A stretch of 64,000 bases of DNA from Glandiceps talaboti. Its lineage: Eukaryota > Hemichordata > Enteropneusta > Spengelidae. The DNA lies in assembly GCF_964340395.1 (NCBI RefSeq), contig NC_135558.1, positions 16,332,271 to 16,396,270 on the forward strand, read 5' to 3'. Position numbers and translations under genes: made by a program. Shown here one piece after another: positions 1 to 12,168 of this stretch (within the stretch, counting starts at the first letter, position 1; every line of letters begins with the position of its first letter). Below the pieces are notes generated by a model. The model saw only the letters and a program-made list of their open reading frames with translations. It was not told the origin of the DNA and did not search any database.

Positions 1-2778
1 ATTCATGAAAGCTTGTCCATCTATGTCATATTTTTATAATGACTGTATTGAAATCTAAATTGTGTAAAATATTACTTATGTATGCCTTTTGCCTAAATGT
101 ACAATTGTTGTTCCCTATGCTTATACACATATACCTATGTATTTCATCATGTCTCTCAAATATAATGCTCTATTACAAATTTTGAAACTGATCAAATTGT
201 ATGTCACGCTGTTTCTGAATTGCATTGCTTGTGCATGTATTCTTGCGATGTTTTTGGAATTCAGTTTCAGCGTGTGGAAAAGGACTGCAAATAAACAGGT
301 AGGGAAATATTCAGTGATAACATGATGTATTTTTTTTATCAATGATAACCATATTTTTTATGAATCGTCATCTGTTGAATGAATTGAATGATTTTGTTAT
401 GCTTAATAATGTAGACATATATGGTGAACTAAACTTCCATAAATTTTTATAAACTTTGCTAAAATTCTTCTTAAATTTGTTGCATTGATATAGTGTTGAT
501 ATATCTATGTATAGTGTGTTTTAAATAACTAATAATACAGTAATACTCGACATTGAAATTCATGATTGAAAAATGTCTTCATAATAATGGTATCATGGGA
601 TAACTTAGATGTCGTTATATTTTTTGTTGGGACCGAGGTATGTCCATACACCATATTGACTGCTTTGAACTCTGGTACATGTATTTGTAACTTCCATGGA
701 ACTCCTTAGTTGGTGAATGTGACAAATTGAAATGTCAACCTGTGCACACAAACTATGCCATTTTATACCCTTGTTAGATGAGAATTGACTTGCTCAACAA
801 AGGCAGGTTCAATAATACTTTTAAAAAAAACTTCAGTAATACTTTTTAAAAAAAAATTCAAATGGAAATAAAGTGGTATGGAAATATTGTTGACTAATGT
901 ATGATAGACAAACATGCTGCTGTTAGCCCAGGTACCAAAGGTAAAATAGGAAACTGAAGTAGCTGTTGAACTATTTAAACCTGAGCATTTGAATCCCATG
1001 GTGGTTGTTGGTTTCTCCTATCTTATCAGTGCCACAGTGGAGACATATGGATCAAATAGGATCATTCTTTTCTTCAGAACTAAGTTTGTGTAGCTCTACC
1101 AACCACCCGTATTTCACACCAGAGAGTAGTGCTAATCTGACATTGACCTATCAGCATTTGATGAATTATGGCACTGGACTATGTGGTAGTTGTATGTGCC
1201 ATAGCTTGTTTCTGCTGCTCATGTGTGTCGCAGACACAATGGAACACCACAAATTATCATTATACAGATGAACAATACTGCGACATAAAGTTACAATGTT
1301 TTAATGTTTCAATTCAGTTGCTACGTGTTAGGCAGACTTACAAATTTTAGCATCTTATAAACAATTGAACGCGTTCATTAAAAAGACAATGTAGTATTAA
1401 AATGTTAATTAACGTGATAAATTAGCAAATAAAAACTAGATGTAGCTAGTGAAAGTTAAAGAAAAGTAGTCGGCCAGTGATTTTTGTTGTACTATTCACC
1501 TTGGAGTCACTGAATTATGAGGTTAAATGAAGCAATTGCATAGTGAATGAAGTGAGCTTTCGCGAGTGTATCGTCGTTTGACATCATAGCCAAAATGTGA
1601 TGAAAGACGCGAGCTATAAATCTCAATCGGGTAACTCACAATCCAGACTGAACATGCTCAGATGCAAAGGACTATGAGATAACCTGTAGTACTACCAAAT
1701 CTGGAGCTATCGATAGAATAAACCTGCTACAATGGTCAGGCAAGCCATGACCTTAACCAGATTATCTGTGGTTACAAACAATGTAAACAAATTGTGACAA
1801 TATCGATTGATTCTTATTTCATTATCATATTTCACATGAAGCACTGTTCAGGATATTCAGATGGTGGATTTGCAAGTTCCCTGAAGTAAAATATAATGAG
1901 ACAAGGTGAATACAAGCCAATTAATGAGAAAAGGGTCCTTGGTAATAGTAATGCAAAGAAGGATTCCACCACACACTGGGCATAGTGTGTATAATGGAGT
2001 AAATAGTGTATTTACTCATTGTATAATATGTCTGTGAAGATCTCCCTTGGTCATTTAAATCTCTGTAAATCCAACAATGTTATTTGGAAACACTGTAGCA
2101 AAGCGTTGTTGCTCAAAGGGGTGGATGGGGTCATTTCTGTATATGTACAAATAGTACTGCCTTGCCAAGCAGTCTGAAATTGTTAATTTTCATTTTCGAT
2201 GCCCATGTGTCTGTATTTTCCAAGAATTATGCACAGTATGTATCATATTGTGGCAATGGCTAATGACCCAGTGAAGTGGGGGATGTTGAAATTTACTGTC
2301 TTCCATATGAAGGATTTGGAAGGAATCTGTATCAAGTGACCTTGACTATAATGTCAAGGTTGAATCTTAATGTTCTTGACCTACTTATGGAGGTATAAGG
2401 CAGGATTATACAGCCATAATCTACTGGAACATCACAAAGTTAGGGGACACGTATAGAACAGATAATATGTAGCCAGTTAATCATAGGGGTGCTGATTTAA
2501 ATCCTAACACTAATTCTCTTGAATACAAATGTGTACGTCTTGTACACTGTTCTAAATTCTTGTCCAGTTGAGATTTGATATAGACCCAATTTCCTGTAAG
2601 GGGTGTTTATTCATGTGTTAATTTTAAATAAGGAAACTGTCTTTGTGAGGCTTTTGACATCAGGAACTATTGAAATTGTATCACTGGTTGTTTTAGCCTT
2701 TGAAACTGCATCATTAGCAGTGTTTACCAATGTACCAGTTAATCATTGCAAGCGTAAGGGTATAGGGAAGTACATATG

Positions 2779-2880
2779 GTGGTACCTGGGCTACAGGGCA
2801 GTGTTCATCAGGGACTCCACCCAGTACACGAGTAGTACCTGGGCTACAATGCAGTGTTCAGTAGAGACCCTACCCAATAT
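2779..2880. repeat. Two-copy ~50-bp tandem duplication
   Basis: Two adjacent copies share GTACCTGGGCTACA, then GCAGTGTTCA and a C-rich ACCCA/ACCCAA end. They have diverged by several substitutions. No coding role is apparent. Confidence 0.7.
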
Positions 2881-4069
2881 ATTAAGTATCAGAGGCTGAA
2901 ACTTTGCTTGATATAACTAGGTGCAAATGAGCTCCAACCCATTTAGTTAAAATTGAGAAAAATATTTGGGGTCACTATGCACATATTTGAAAATTGATGT
3001 TAAAATTACCTTAGAATCTGGAATGGTTGCTGAATACTCACAACTCCAAGGGAAAATAAAATTGTTATCTTTGAAATTAAGATGAACCCCAAATTTCTTT
3101 TTCTTCAAACTTCAAAAGTACCAGGAATCTGATTTGGGAATGCCTTGAGTGATTCAAGTGACTTAGATTTTCAAACAAATTGGCCCCTTCTTACATGGTA
3201 AACTAGTATATCAGTACAGTGCAGTAGTAATTTGATGTATAAGAGCCCAGTGAATTTCAGTTCTGTTCTTATGCATAGTTGTCGGTCGATAAGTAACTTT
3301 CTGAAATCCAGTTGAAGTGTTGTGTTTTGATAAACAAATGAATCTTGTTTGATATGCAAATCACTGTAATGGCATCACACCAGAAAAGTAAGTAAAATGG
3401 GGAAAACAAATCATCACTTTTCATGTAATATTGTTTTCTTGCGTGTAAAATGTCAGTAATGATTTTGTGACCGTTGATGTTGATAGCCTGATTTCTTTCA
3501 CAAAAGCAGGGAACTGTGGCAGGAGGTCTTTATATGTTGTTTGTAACTATGAATCCAGAAGTCCATGAATGTTCATTCTCGCATTTTATTATTTTTTCAT
3601 ATTTCTTATTTGCATATTATGTTGATACTGAAAAATGATTGTTGTAATATAAAATATTAACATGACAAAACTTGCAATCAGAAATCTCCATGTGCTATTA
3701 TTTCTGTGTTCATGTTTTCCCCGCACACATGCCCTATAATATTCAAATTTGTTGATTGTTGTTCTACAAACCTGTTGTTGTTTACAGGATAATCTTATAT
3801 GACTTTCATATGTTCTACATGCATTCATGTTGTCTTGTTTGTTTACCTGTGTATTTACCAGATAGTTGAAATCAAATGTATATATATACACATCAAAATT
3901 GTTATAAGATCTCAATACCTGTTACGCTCCAACAGTGTATTCTCACATTATATCTCTTTGTATGTGTTCTATACAATTACACTTGCATGTTTGCATTCAT
4001 TATTACATGAAAAGTGCTTCAAATTTCTGCTGTTGAAAACGGTAAAACATTACAAAAACTATTACAGAA

Positions 4070-4245
4070 TGTTGGATCATGTGTCCTTATGTGTATAATT
4101 TTGATAATGCAACTGTTGATGCTTTGCCTATGACAACATACATGAACCCTCAAAAAGTTGCACATAATATTGGATCATGTTTCTTTATATGTATGTATGT
4201 ATATAATTTTGATTATGCCGCTGTTGATATTTTTGTTGCCACGAC
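4070..4245. repeat. Two-copy tandem duplication (~105-bp spacing)
   Basis: GGATCATGT...ATAATTTTGAT plus a CTGTTGAT segment occurs twice in a row, separated by diverged sequence. It is an old local duplication. An open frame runs across it but shows no motif. Confidence 0.6.
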
Positions 4246-6391
4246 CCCCATACATGAGTCCACCATGTCTGTTGCATTAACAAAAGTTTATTTTGCAAGA
4301 TCTGATAAAATACCATGTAATTATATCCCTGCAATTCTGTGTTTCAATTCAAAATGCATCATTATTGACAGTTATATTCATTGTGCATCAAGTCTGTATT
4401 TCTTCTGAGACATTCTAAATTATGTTCATTATATGCAAGAGTTTTTTGCTCTGCAGAAGGGCCTGCGATGGCATGTCTTCGATGCACTTGACCACACATA
4501 GCTCATGACTTTGAGGTTTGGTTGAGACTGGAGTGTTGTGTAGCCATAAATAATCTTCAACGGATTCGTATATAACCTAAGGTAAATTTCTTTGAGATAT
4601 GGCACTCATTATTTGTTGACTATTGCATGTATGTTAATATTGATTTGTCTGTTGACATCAGAATGAACTCAATTATCATGTCTAATTCATTATGCAATGC
4701 CTAGTAAAATATCCTTCCATTTCTACAATTTGAAAACCTCCATATATCTAGGTGTGCCTACATAAACTCTGTGCTACTTGTCTTGAACTCCTCAATTATT
4801 ATTGTGCTAATGCTGATTTTGCTGATCAATTCTATCACTTCTTAATTGTCAATGTGAACACAAGGGTTGGGGGTTAGTATTTGTCAGTTTTTTTTTGAGA
4901 GCTTCCACGAAAATACAATTATAATGGTTAACATGTACCTGTGATGCCCATGTGCTTTCTCAATACTCTGAATATATTTTTCCTCTGTGATGAAGTAGGT
5001 GCCAGTACAAGCATATAATGCCAACAACCAACTGCTTGGTGTTGCAAGGGGCAACATTTTCTAAATGTATACATTCATAGTCTCATTATCAGTAGAATTA
5101 TTGTATGTTGTCTGTGTGTGTGTGTGTGTGGTGGGGGGGGGGGGTACACTGGATATTGATCTATGAAACCAACTATGTTTTGCTCTGTGTAATCTTAGAA
5201 ACCCTAACATTCTACAACTTCCTGTGCATTTCACAGAACAAGAATATTCCATTCATTTCTAGTATTGTTTGCTATCTATGATGGACACTCTAATTTTGCC
5301 TTTTCACTGTTTTTTGTCATGTGTGTTTGAAACAAGCTAGCCTAATTAAGAGAGATCACAGTTCGCTTCCTCAAAAGTTTAATTTTTATGTCAAGTGTGT
5401 GGGATATATTTGTGGATTTGTGTTAGGTAATTTTGATTCAGAAAGGAGCATACCAGGTATAGGTTAGTGCAGGACAGACATAGGTTTGCCATTCACATAC
5501 ATGCCATGTGACCAGCTGAATGCGAGTGTTAGAGTAATCAATTATACCCCCATCCCCTCTGGGGGGTTGGGTTGTACTATAGGAAGCCTTCTGTTATCTG
5601 AAATGGGAGGGGAAGTAATACAATATATATTGATGTGTGTTGCTCTTTTTGAAGACTACACTCTCATATATATGTATATACAAAATTATTGAATGAACTC
5701 TTGCACATAGCTATTGTTTTGCTACATATTTCCTGCATGTTCAATATTGGATGGAAGGGGGTTGTACACATCAATAAGTTGAGTTCATTGATGTCTTGGC
5801 ACTAATTCAGTGGTATGAGATATTGTTCTCTGCACAATCGGAAAAACGTTAGGGCAAATAGATGAGCTACAGTGAAACCAGCTGTCATTCATATTAAAGA
5901 TGATAGTTTGCATAACCAATCTCGAGGTGTTCAGGAGATATTAACATTTTGAAAGTTTTTTAAAAGTAGTCGTCCACTCAGTGTTGGTTGTCTTGTGTTG
6001 TTTTGAAAGTTAATATCTCAAATAAACTACTTTAAACTTTATAATATGTCGTGTTTGTGATTTGTGATTTATTTTATATGATCCTCATGCTAGGATAGAA
6101 AAAAAAGGCATTTCCTGAGGTAAATGTAAATGCTTAGAAGTTTATTCAGCTAAGTGACTAGGATTTCCCCAAAGTTATGTGAGCATACTTTGCAAGGTCT
6201 GTCTAGCGAAACACAAGAAATGCACCGTCTAGTCTGCAGGTGAATGTGTGGTAAATGAACGCACATGGTTCACCTTTAGCGCTCATTATTTCTCTCTAGA
6301 GACACCTCTTTCCAAAATTGTTGGTCATTGATATAACGGACATACAACTCGCGAAAAAACGCCACTGCATTTGCATGTATGTGGTAGGCAG

Positions 6392-6395
<4 letters not shown>

Positions 6396-6421
<26 letters not shown>
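6396..6421. repeat. (GA)n microsatellite
   Basis: Uninterrupted GA dinucleotides followed by imperfect GTGTGAGA/GAGAGT units. It produces artificial Ser-Leu open frames on the minus strand. Confidence 0.9.
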
Positions 6422-6422
<1 letters not shown>

Positions 6423-6917
6423 TGTGTGAGAGAGTGTGTGAGAGACAGAGAGTGAGAGTGAGTTAGAGTTCATGCAAAGACATAACAATGCAATTAGGGT
6501 TGGTATTACAAAGGGTAAAACACCACAAGGGGCCCAGATCCAATGATTTTGTTTACTGATAGAACACTACACTTGGTAACTTACTGTTACTGTTACCCGC
6601 TATTGTTTTTGCACCGGTTGTTTTTACCCCAATTTTTCTTTGCCTGAAGTCTTTCCTCGGCCCACTTCATTCAAGCAAGCGTATTTTGGGTATGTTGTTT
6701 TTCGCGGGTTGTATTCTGGTTTATGCATGGCTTTGAGGACCACAGACAAGAAAAAGGCAAAAGCCTTGCATCCGAAATAAACTCCTTTAAAGATAACGTA
6801 AAGGACCATAACATGAGATGTCACGCTGGGCGCTAATCTATACCTTGAAATGTATAGCTCGCAGGGCCCTTCCTCTTACCGGGGGGGGGGGGGCACCATC
6901 ATAACAGCATGTTGGAG

Positions 6918-6923
6918 GGTCTG
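6918..6923. repeat. Left target-site duplication GGTCTG
   Basis: GGTCTG lies immediately before the left end of the foldback element and recurs exactly after its right end at 9,933-9,938. Confidence 0.8.
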
Positions 6924-6944
6924 TATGGAAAGCCACAACTGACT

Positions 6945-7790
6945 TAAGTGTGCAATTACTATTTATTGTATGTGCAAATGCTATGTTATTATGTGCATTC
7001 AATAGTTTATTATGTGCTTACCTTAAATTATTATGTGCATACTGTATTATTATATGTACAGTTACTATTACTATATGTGCAAACACTATGTTATTATGTG
7101 CATTAAATAGTTTATTATGTACAGTTACTATTATTGTATGTGCAAACACTATGTTAGTATGTGCATTTAATAGTTTATTATGTAGTTATTATTATTGTAT
7201 GTGCAAACACTGTTATTATGTGCATTGAATAGTTTATGTACAGTTAGTGTTATTGTATGTGCAAACACTATGTTATTATGTGCATTAAATAGTTTATTAT
7301 GTGCAAATCTTAAGTTATTATGTGCATACTGTATTATTATATGTACAGTTACTATTATTATATGCGCTAACACTGTTATTATGTGCAAATCTTAAGTTAT
7401 TATGTGCATACTGTATTATTATATGTACAGTTACTATTATTATATGTGCTAACACTATGTTATTATGTGCATTAAATAGTTTATTATGTGCAAATCTTAA
7501 GTTATTATGTGCATACTGTATTATTCTATGTACAGTTACTATTATTATATGCGCTAACACTGTTATTATGTGCATTAAATATTTTATTATGTGCAAATCT
7601 TAAGTTATTATGTGCATACTGTATTATTATATGTACAGTTACTATTATTATATGCGCTAACACTATGTTATTATGTGCAAATCTTAAGTTATTATGTGCA
7701 TACTGTATTATTATATGTACAGTTACTATTATTATATGCGGTAACACTACGTCGTTATGTGCATACAGTAGTTTATTAAGGGCTTTCGTT
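6945..7790 (+). repeat. Left-arm minisatellite of TTATTATGTGCA units
   Basis: Higher-order units of roughly 85-110 bp are built from shorter blocks that each contain TTATTATGTGCA or a close variant (TTATTATATGTACA, ATTATATGCGCTAACAC). Blocks are gained and lost between units. The long Leu/Ile/Cys-rich open frames on both strands are by-products of the repeat. Confidence 0.9.
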
Positions 7791-7851
7791 AAGATCCCCC
7801 GCTAGAGGGCACACTTTCTCGCCGATTCAAACACGCACGCGCAGACTCGAG

Positions 7852-8055
7852 TTGCTGTTGTGTTATCCTTTTGTGAGCACGTCCCGTCGTCGTCTGTCAT
7901 GGAGTCCCACGTCTGTTCTGTCAGATTTAGGTCTGTCAGCTTTCACAGCACGTTTCTTGGCAGAGGGAGTCACTTTCTCTCATGTGCTCGACATGACTGA
8001 GGAAAATTTAATAAGTTTTGGTGTCAGAAGATTGGGTATGACCGACTTGATTTAA
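7852..8055 (+). pseudogene. SAM-domain-like coding fragment captured in foldback arm
   Basis: A 67-residue frame holds a stretch reading LGLSAFTARFLAEGV, then LDMTEENL and FGVRRLGMTDLI. This follows the SAM-domain pattern: Leu-x-Leu...Phe, then a Thr-Glu-Glu-(D/N)-Leu helix start, then Gly-(I/V)-x-x-(L)-Gly. The frame ends at TAA directly after the last SAM helix begins, so it is truncated. The same segment lies inverted at 8,814-8,996, where homology stops after EENLISF. The upstream part is basic and unremarkable. It is most likely a captured host or transposon exon. The SAM call is pattern-based and moderate. Confidence 0.4.
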
Positions 8056-8829
8056 GAAGTCGGTGCCGGGAAGCTTTGGGGCGGGCCGGGCCTGGGAGCT
8101 GACAGGGGGTCCAACTCGTGCGGCAACTAGATCGCCTAGTGACGTCTAGATCGAGATCTACCGTAACTAAGGGGAGAACCGTTTGATTTCTGGGGGGGGG
8201 GGTATGGAGGAAGTAGGTATGGGAGCAAATTTTTTCCCCAGTCAGAGTGACAGCAATTTTTTTTTCTACTGTCAGTCCTGCATCAATTTTTTTTTTCAAA
8301 TGGAGTAGCAGTGCAATTTTTTTTTTAATTAATCATTAAGTTTGAATGCGTTGTTCATACTTATACCACGTCACAATGGTTCACAACTGTACCTCTAAAT
8401 AACTTGTTCTGTGCAAGTAGAAGAATTAGCAGTTAGTATATATGAAAGACGTCTGTCTACGTTAAATTACAACTTTAAATTATAGAACAGTTCCAAAATC
8501 AACTCTGATCAGTACTAAACTTGCTTTTCTTTGAATCAGTCAATTCCTGTAAGTTCTCAGGGAAGATATTATTTTTTGTATTTCGTTATATTTGTTGTTC
8601 CTCAATTTTCATTCTCAACTTGAGAAAGATTTATTTGTACATCTTTGTAAGAGATTTATATTGAAAGAAAAACACTAGATTTTAACACTAGTCTATTGAC
8701 TCCTGTCTTGTTTTTTAAATTGTCTTAATTTACAAAAAACAAATAGTCCCCTTCAGATATTGACTGTGTCATTGAGATATTGCAACAAAAATCCTGAAAT
8801 ATGTTTTCTTGGGTCAGAAAAGGAAAGGA
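8020..8829. other. Central spacer of the foldback element
   Basis: Single-copy region between the arms. The left part is GC-rich and continues from the SAM-like fragment; it is followed by G-runs and three T-runs, each next to a GTCAGAGTGACAGC-like or CTGTCAGTCCTG-like motif, then AT-rich sequence. No coding region is recognised. Confidence 0.6.
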
Positions 8830-8996
8830 AAACTTATTAAATTTTCCTCAGTCATGTCGAGCACATGAGAGAAAGTGACTGCCTTTGTCAAGAAACGTGC
8901 TGTGAAAGCTGACAGACCTAAATCTGACAGAACAGACGTGGGACTCCATGACAGACGACGACGGGACGTGCTCACAAAAGGATAACACAACAGCAA
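8814..8996 (-). pseudogene. Inverted copy of the SAM-like fragment
   Basis: Minus-strand mirror of the fragment in the left arm, nearly identical over its first 54 residues (LAEG reads LTKA here). It diverges where the arm homology ends, just after EENLISF, so it carries less of the SAM-like motif than the left copy. The two copies point towards each other. Confidence 0.45.
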
Positions 8997-9064
8997 CTCG
9001 AGTCTGCGCGTGCGTGTTTGAATCGGCGAGAAAGTGTGCCCTCTAGCGGGGAATCTTAACGAAA

Positions 9065-9905
9065 GCCCTTAATAAACTACTGTATGCACATAACGACGTA
9101 GTGTTACCGCATATAATAATAGTAACTGTACATATAATAATACAGTATGCACATAATAACTTAAGATTTGCACATAATAACATAGTGTTAGCGCATATAA
9201 TAATAGTAACTGTACATATAGTAATACAGTATGCACATAATAACTTAATATTTGCACATAATAAAATATTTAATGCACATAATAACATAGTGTTACCGCA
9301 TATAATAATAGTAACTGTACATATAATAATACAGTATGCACATAATAACTTAATATTTGCACATAATAAAATATTTAATGCACATAATAACAGTGTTACC
9401 GCATATAATAATAGTAACTGTACATATAATAATACAGTATGCACATAATAACTTAAGATTTGCACATAATAAAATATTTAATGCACATAATAACATAGTG
9501 TTAGCGCATATAATAATAGTAACTGTACATATAATAATACAGTATGCACATAATAAACTATTAAATGCACATAATAACATAGTGTTAGCGCATATAATAA
9601 TAGTAACTGTACATATAATAATACAGTATGCACATAATAAACTATTAAATGCACATAATAACATAGTGTTAGCGCATATAATAATAGTAACTGTACATAT
9701 AATAATACAGTATGCACATAATAACTTAATATTTGCACATAATAAAATATTTAATGCACATAATAACATAGTGTTAGCGCATATAATAATAGTAACTGTA
9801 CATAGAATAATACAGTATGCACATAATAACTTAAGATTTGCACATAATAAAATATTTAATGCACATAATAACATAGTATTTGCTCATACAATAATAGTAA
9901 TTGCA
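9065..9905 (-). repeat. Right-arm minisatellite (inverted)
   Basis: Inverted counterpart of the left-arm minisatellite with the same building blocks (TGCACATAATAA on the + strand). The number and order of blocks differ from the left arm, so the arms are no longer exact mirror images. Confidence 0.9.
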
Positions 9906-9932
9906 CACTTAAGTCAGCTGTGGCTTTCCATA

Positions 9933-9938
9933 GGTCTG
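9933..9938. repeat. Right target-site duplication GGTCTG
   Basis: Exact repeat of the 6 bp preceding the element's left end. Confidence 0.8.
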
Positions 9939-12060
9939 TCCTCTTCTGACCTCGAACTCTTTTAAAACCAGATTAAACTGAATGGTAAACAAGTTTTTCT
10001 TTGCTAAGGGCGGTAGTATGTAAAATCTACCACGGTTCCAATGTCATTTTACCTTGGTTCCCAAACAAAATTACCACAGACTCTGGGAAACACTGCCATT
10101 TTCACCCTTTCTGTTACCGGGCCGCGGGGTTCCCCAACCTAAAAGTTGTAAAAACACTGAAAAAACGTAGATTTTCGTTCCTATATACACATCGCTGGAA
10201 TGCAAAATTCTGAGCTATGGCTATCAATAGTATCATATATGATGTGAAAAGGACCTTCAGTACTTCTCAATTTTGCTGTCGGTATATGAGGAGATATTAA
10301 GGAAGATACACACCCTCTTTGCTTGGCTATCAACTGCCTCATAATAACATGCGGTGGGTAAATGACGGGTATAATGCAATCTGGTTAAAATCTGATGTCG
10401 TGAAAGCGGCTAGATGTCTTTATTTACCACTATTGCCGTCGTTTGTTTTGTTCCGGGTGATCACCGCCTTCATCCGGAACAAAACAAACGACTCAACACG
10501 ATGGAAATAGAAGTATAAAATAAAGACATCTAGCTGCTTTCACCATATCAGATTGGGTATAACGTTGCTGTGAGGCCGGAATTTTTGTTGTTGTTGTGGT
10601 TGTTGTTGTTGTTGTCGTCGTCGTCGTCGCAAACTTACAAGGTAAGTAGATGGATGTAAGACTGCGTATATAACTTTTATTCTCAAATGTGTAAGGTAAC
10701 CGCGCGTACGACTCCTAAGGTTCACTTTAGTTCAAATCATGAGCAATATATCCCCCCCTTCCAATTATCAGACTTGTAAAACGATGTATTAGGCCTGTCC
10801 CATTTTCTCCACAATTACCTCCACTTTGTCATTCTCGCAAACCAGAGCTATTATTTCCTCCTCTCCACTACGAAATAATAGGGACCAGCTCGTTAAGAAC
10901 GGTACCGTAAAACGGTCGTAGTTTGCGACGATGCCACTTTGTGCCTTTGATTTTACTCATAATGCATTACAGACTGTATGATTAGGCCAAATACGTATGA
11001 TTAGGCCAAAATTGTATGTGGTGCAGATGTCATTTGTTTGTTCATGGTTGGCTCTGCAGTTGTCTTCACTTCAAGGAGGAAGGGTTATTTTTATGTGTCC
11101 CCCAGATCTGCAGACTGCATTGGATGGACAAACATGAAAATAAAGACCGACGCGAAGTTATTTAGGCGATGCGCGCGCTGACCAGAAACAATTCTTTCTC
11201 TTTTATTTTTGGGCCATAGTATCATTTTGGTTATGGTAGTATCTCTTATTTCTGCGAGAACACACAAAATTCCAGGTGTGGTGGGCTTAAAGAGCTCCAT
11301 TGATACTACATGTAGTATGGCGAGTGGGTAGCTTCAACAAAGCAGAAGGCAACTCGATCGAGCAGACACGCATGGTACGAGTTTAACTAAGGTCACGACC
11401 TCTGAGGACGCCACCATGTTATTGTATGATAACCCAAACAATAGTTCCTTTGAACCACAATGATTGCTGTTATATATATAACAGGAACAATGCTGTCTGT
11501 CGTTCGTGTTCTTAGTGAGGAGTTATAACGATATACACGGTAAGAAAAGGAAAATATTTTTTTTTTCACGCCAAATGTATTAAGGTAAGTACAAATCATG
11601 TACCTTGAATCACAGATAAGTAAGAAATTACTTGTTTGTGACTGAATTAGCGCCAGTTTTTATTGAATGTTAGATCTTGCTGGCATGCAAACGGTGTTAT
11701 GACGCCATGCACTCGAATGATAACAGTTTTTGATAGTATAGTGGAGTTCTAAAGAATGCCTCTCTCACTCTGAAGAACGAATCACGGATTCATGATACAG
11801 CAATACATGATTTCAACCGTAAGTAATAAAGTAATATTCAACTCGTACCATAATCGAGAACAACCGATACAAAAAAATGTTTATTATATGTTGGGTCGTT
11901 ACACATGATCATAAAGAACGGACTCTGAAACTTGTAAAAACACACACTGAGATCATGTGATACACGTGCGTTGATTTATATACATTAATGTTGACATGAG
12001 CCGAGGGTACGGTGTTGACTTGACGGTTCACTTGGTTGTGGGCCTGCCATGTTGTTTAGA
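9939..12060. other. Intergenic region upstream of the CAP gene
   Basis: No gene recognised. It contains a palindromic MITE (listed), a short CAA/CGA-type repeat near 10,580-10,630 and a doubled GTATGATTAGGCCAAA motif at 10,976-11,010. The last few hundred bases are the likely promoter region of the CAP gene, but no clear TATA box or initiator stands out. Confidence 0.5.
10389..10554. mobile_element. 166-bp palindromic MITE
   Basis: Inverted repeat with outer arms AATCTGAT...GTGAAAGC(G/A)GCTAGATG and inner arms GTCGTTTGTTTTGTTCCGG. The right half is the reverse complement of the left with a few mismatches. No open frame. No clear target duplication, so the superfamily is undetermined. Confidence 0.75.
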
Positions 12061-12140
12061 GTAAGTAAGGGCGCCGTGTACCATCGGGACGGCGTACCAA
12101 CTATGTCACATAAAGCAACTTCCCCTTCTTTCCATTCCAG
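12061..12140 (+). other. Probable 80-bp intron in the CAP gene 5' UTR
   Basis: A strong donor GTAAGTAAGG at 12,061 and a pyrimidine-rich acceptor ending TTCCATTCCAG at 12,140 would remove an 80-bp intron just before the start codon. This interrupts a longer upstream open frame (ATG at 12,049) and supports initiation at 12,169. Confidence 0.5.
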
Positions 12141-12168
12141 TTTCCGTACAACCACTAAAACCTTAGAT

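Larger units (their letters stand above)
1..6917. other. Non-coding stretch, no recognisable gene
   Basis: I find no convincing coding exon here on either strand. Open frames are short, AT-rich and lack family motifs. Contents noted: two small tandem duplications (listed separately), a (GT)n/G-run tract near 5,115-5,145, a (GA)n tract near 6,396 and an AATAAA hexamer near 6,018. It could be intronic, intergenic or a long 3' UTR of a gene to the left; nothing in the window decides this. Confidence 0.5.
6924..9932. mobile_element. 3.0-kb foldback DNA element with long inverted arms
   Basis: Positions 6,924-8,019 and 8,830-9,932 are inverted copies of each other, about 1.1 kb per arm, around an 0.8-kb centre. 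Both termini read inward as TATGGAAAGCCACA and then a shared segment containing TTAAGTGTGCAATTACTATT. The outer part of each arm is degenerate minisatellite; the inner 0.25 kb is a non-repetitive, SAM-like coding fragment. A perfect 6-bp duplication GGTCTG flanks the element, so this is a transposed unit and not a chance palindrome. No transposase frame is visible, so it must be non-autonomous. The 6-bp duplication with a TATGG terminus recalls what I remember of the IS3EU superfamily, but I cannot confirm that. Confidence 0.85.

Noticed and set aside
1168-1350. 60-residue frame with a hydrophobic, Cys-rich N terminus resembling a signal peptide
   Set aside because: Too short, no homology recognised, no promoter or splice context; a chance frame is likely.
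6945-9905. Long Leu/Ile/Cys/His-rich open frames of 60-200 residues on both strands
   Set aside because: They are translations of the foldback minisatellite; they exist in several frames at once and have no domain.
12049-12168. Upstream ATG at 12,049 as the CAP gene start
   Set aside because: It would place 40 residues before the signal peptide, and a good donor/acceptor pair at 12,061-12,140 indicates a 5' UTR intron.
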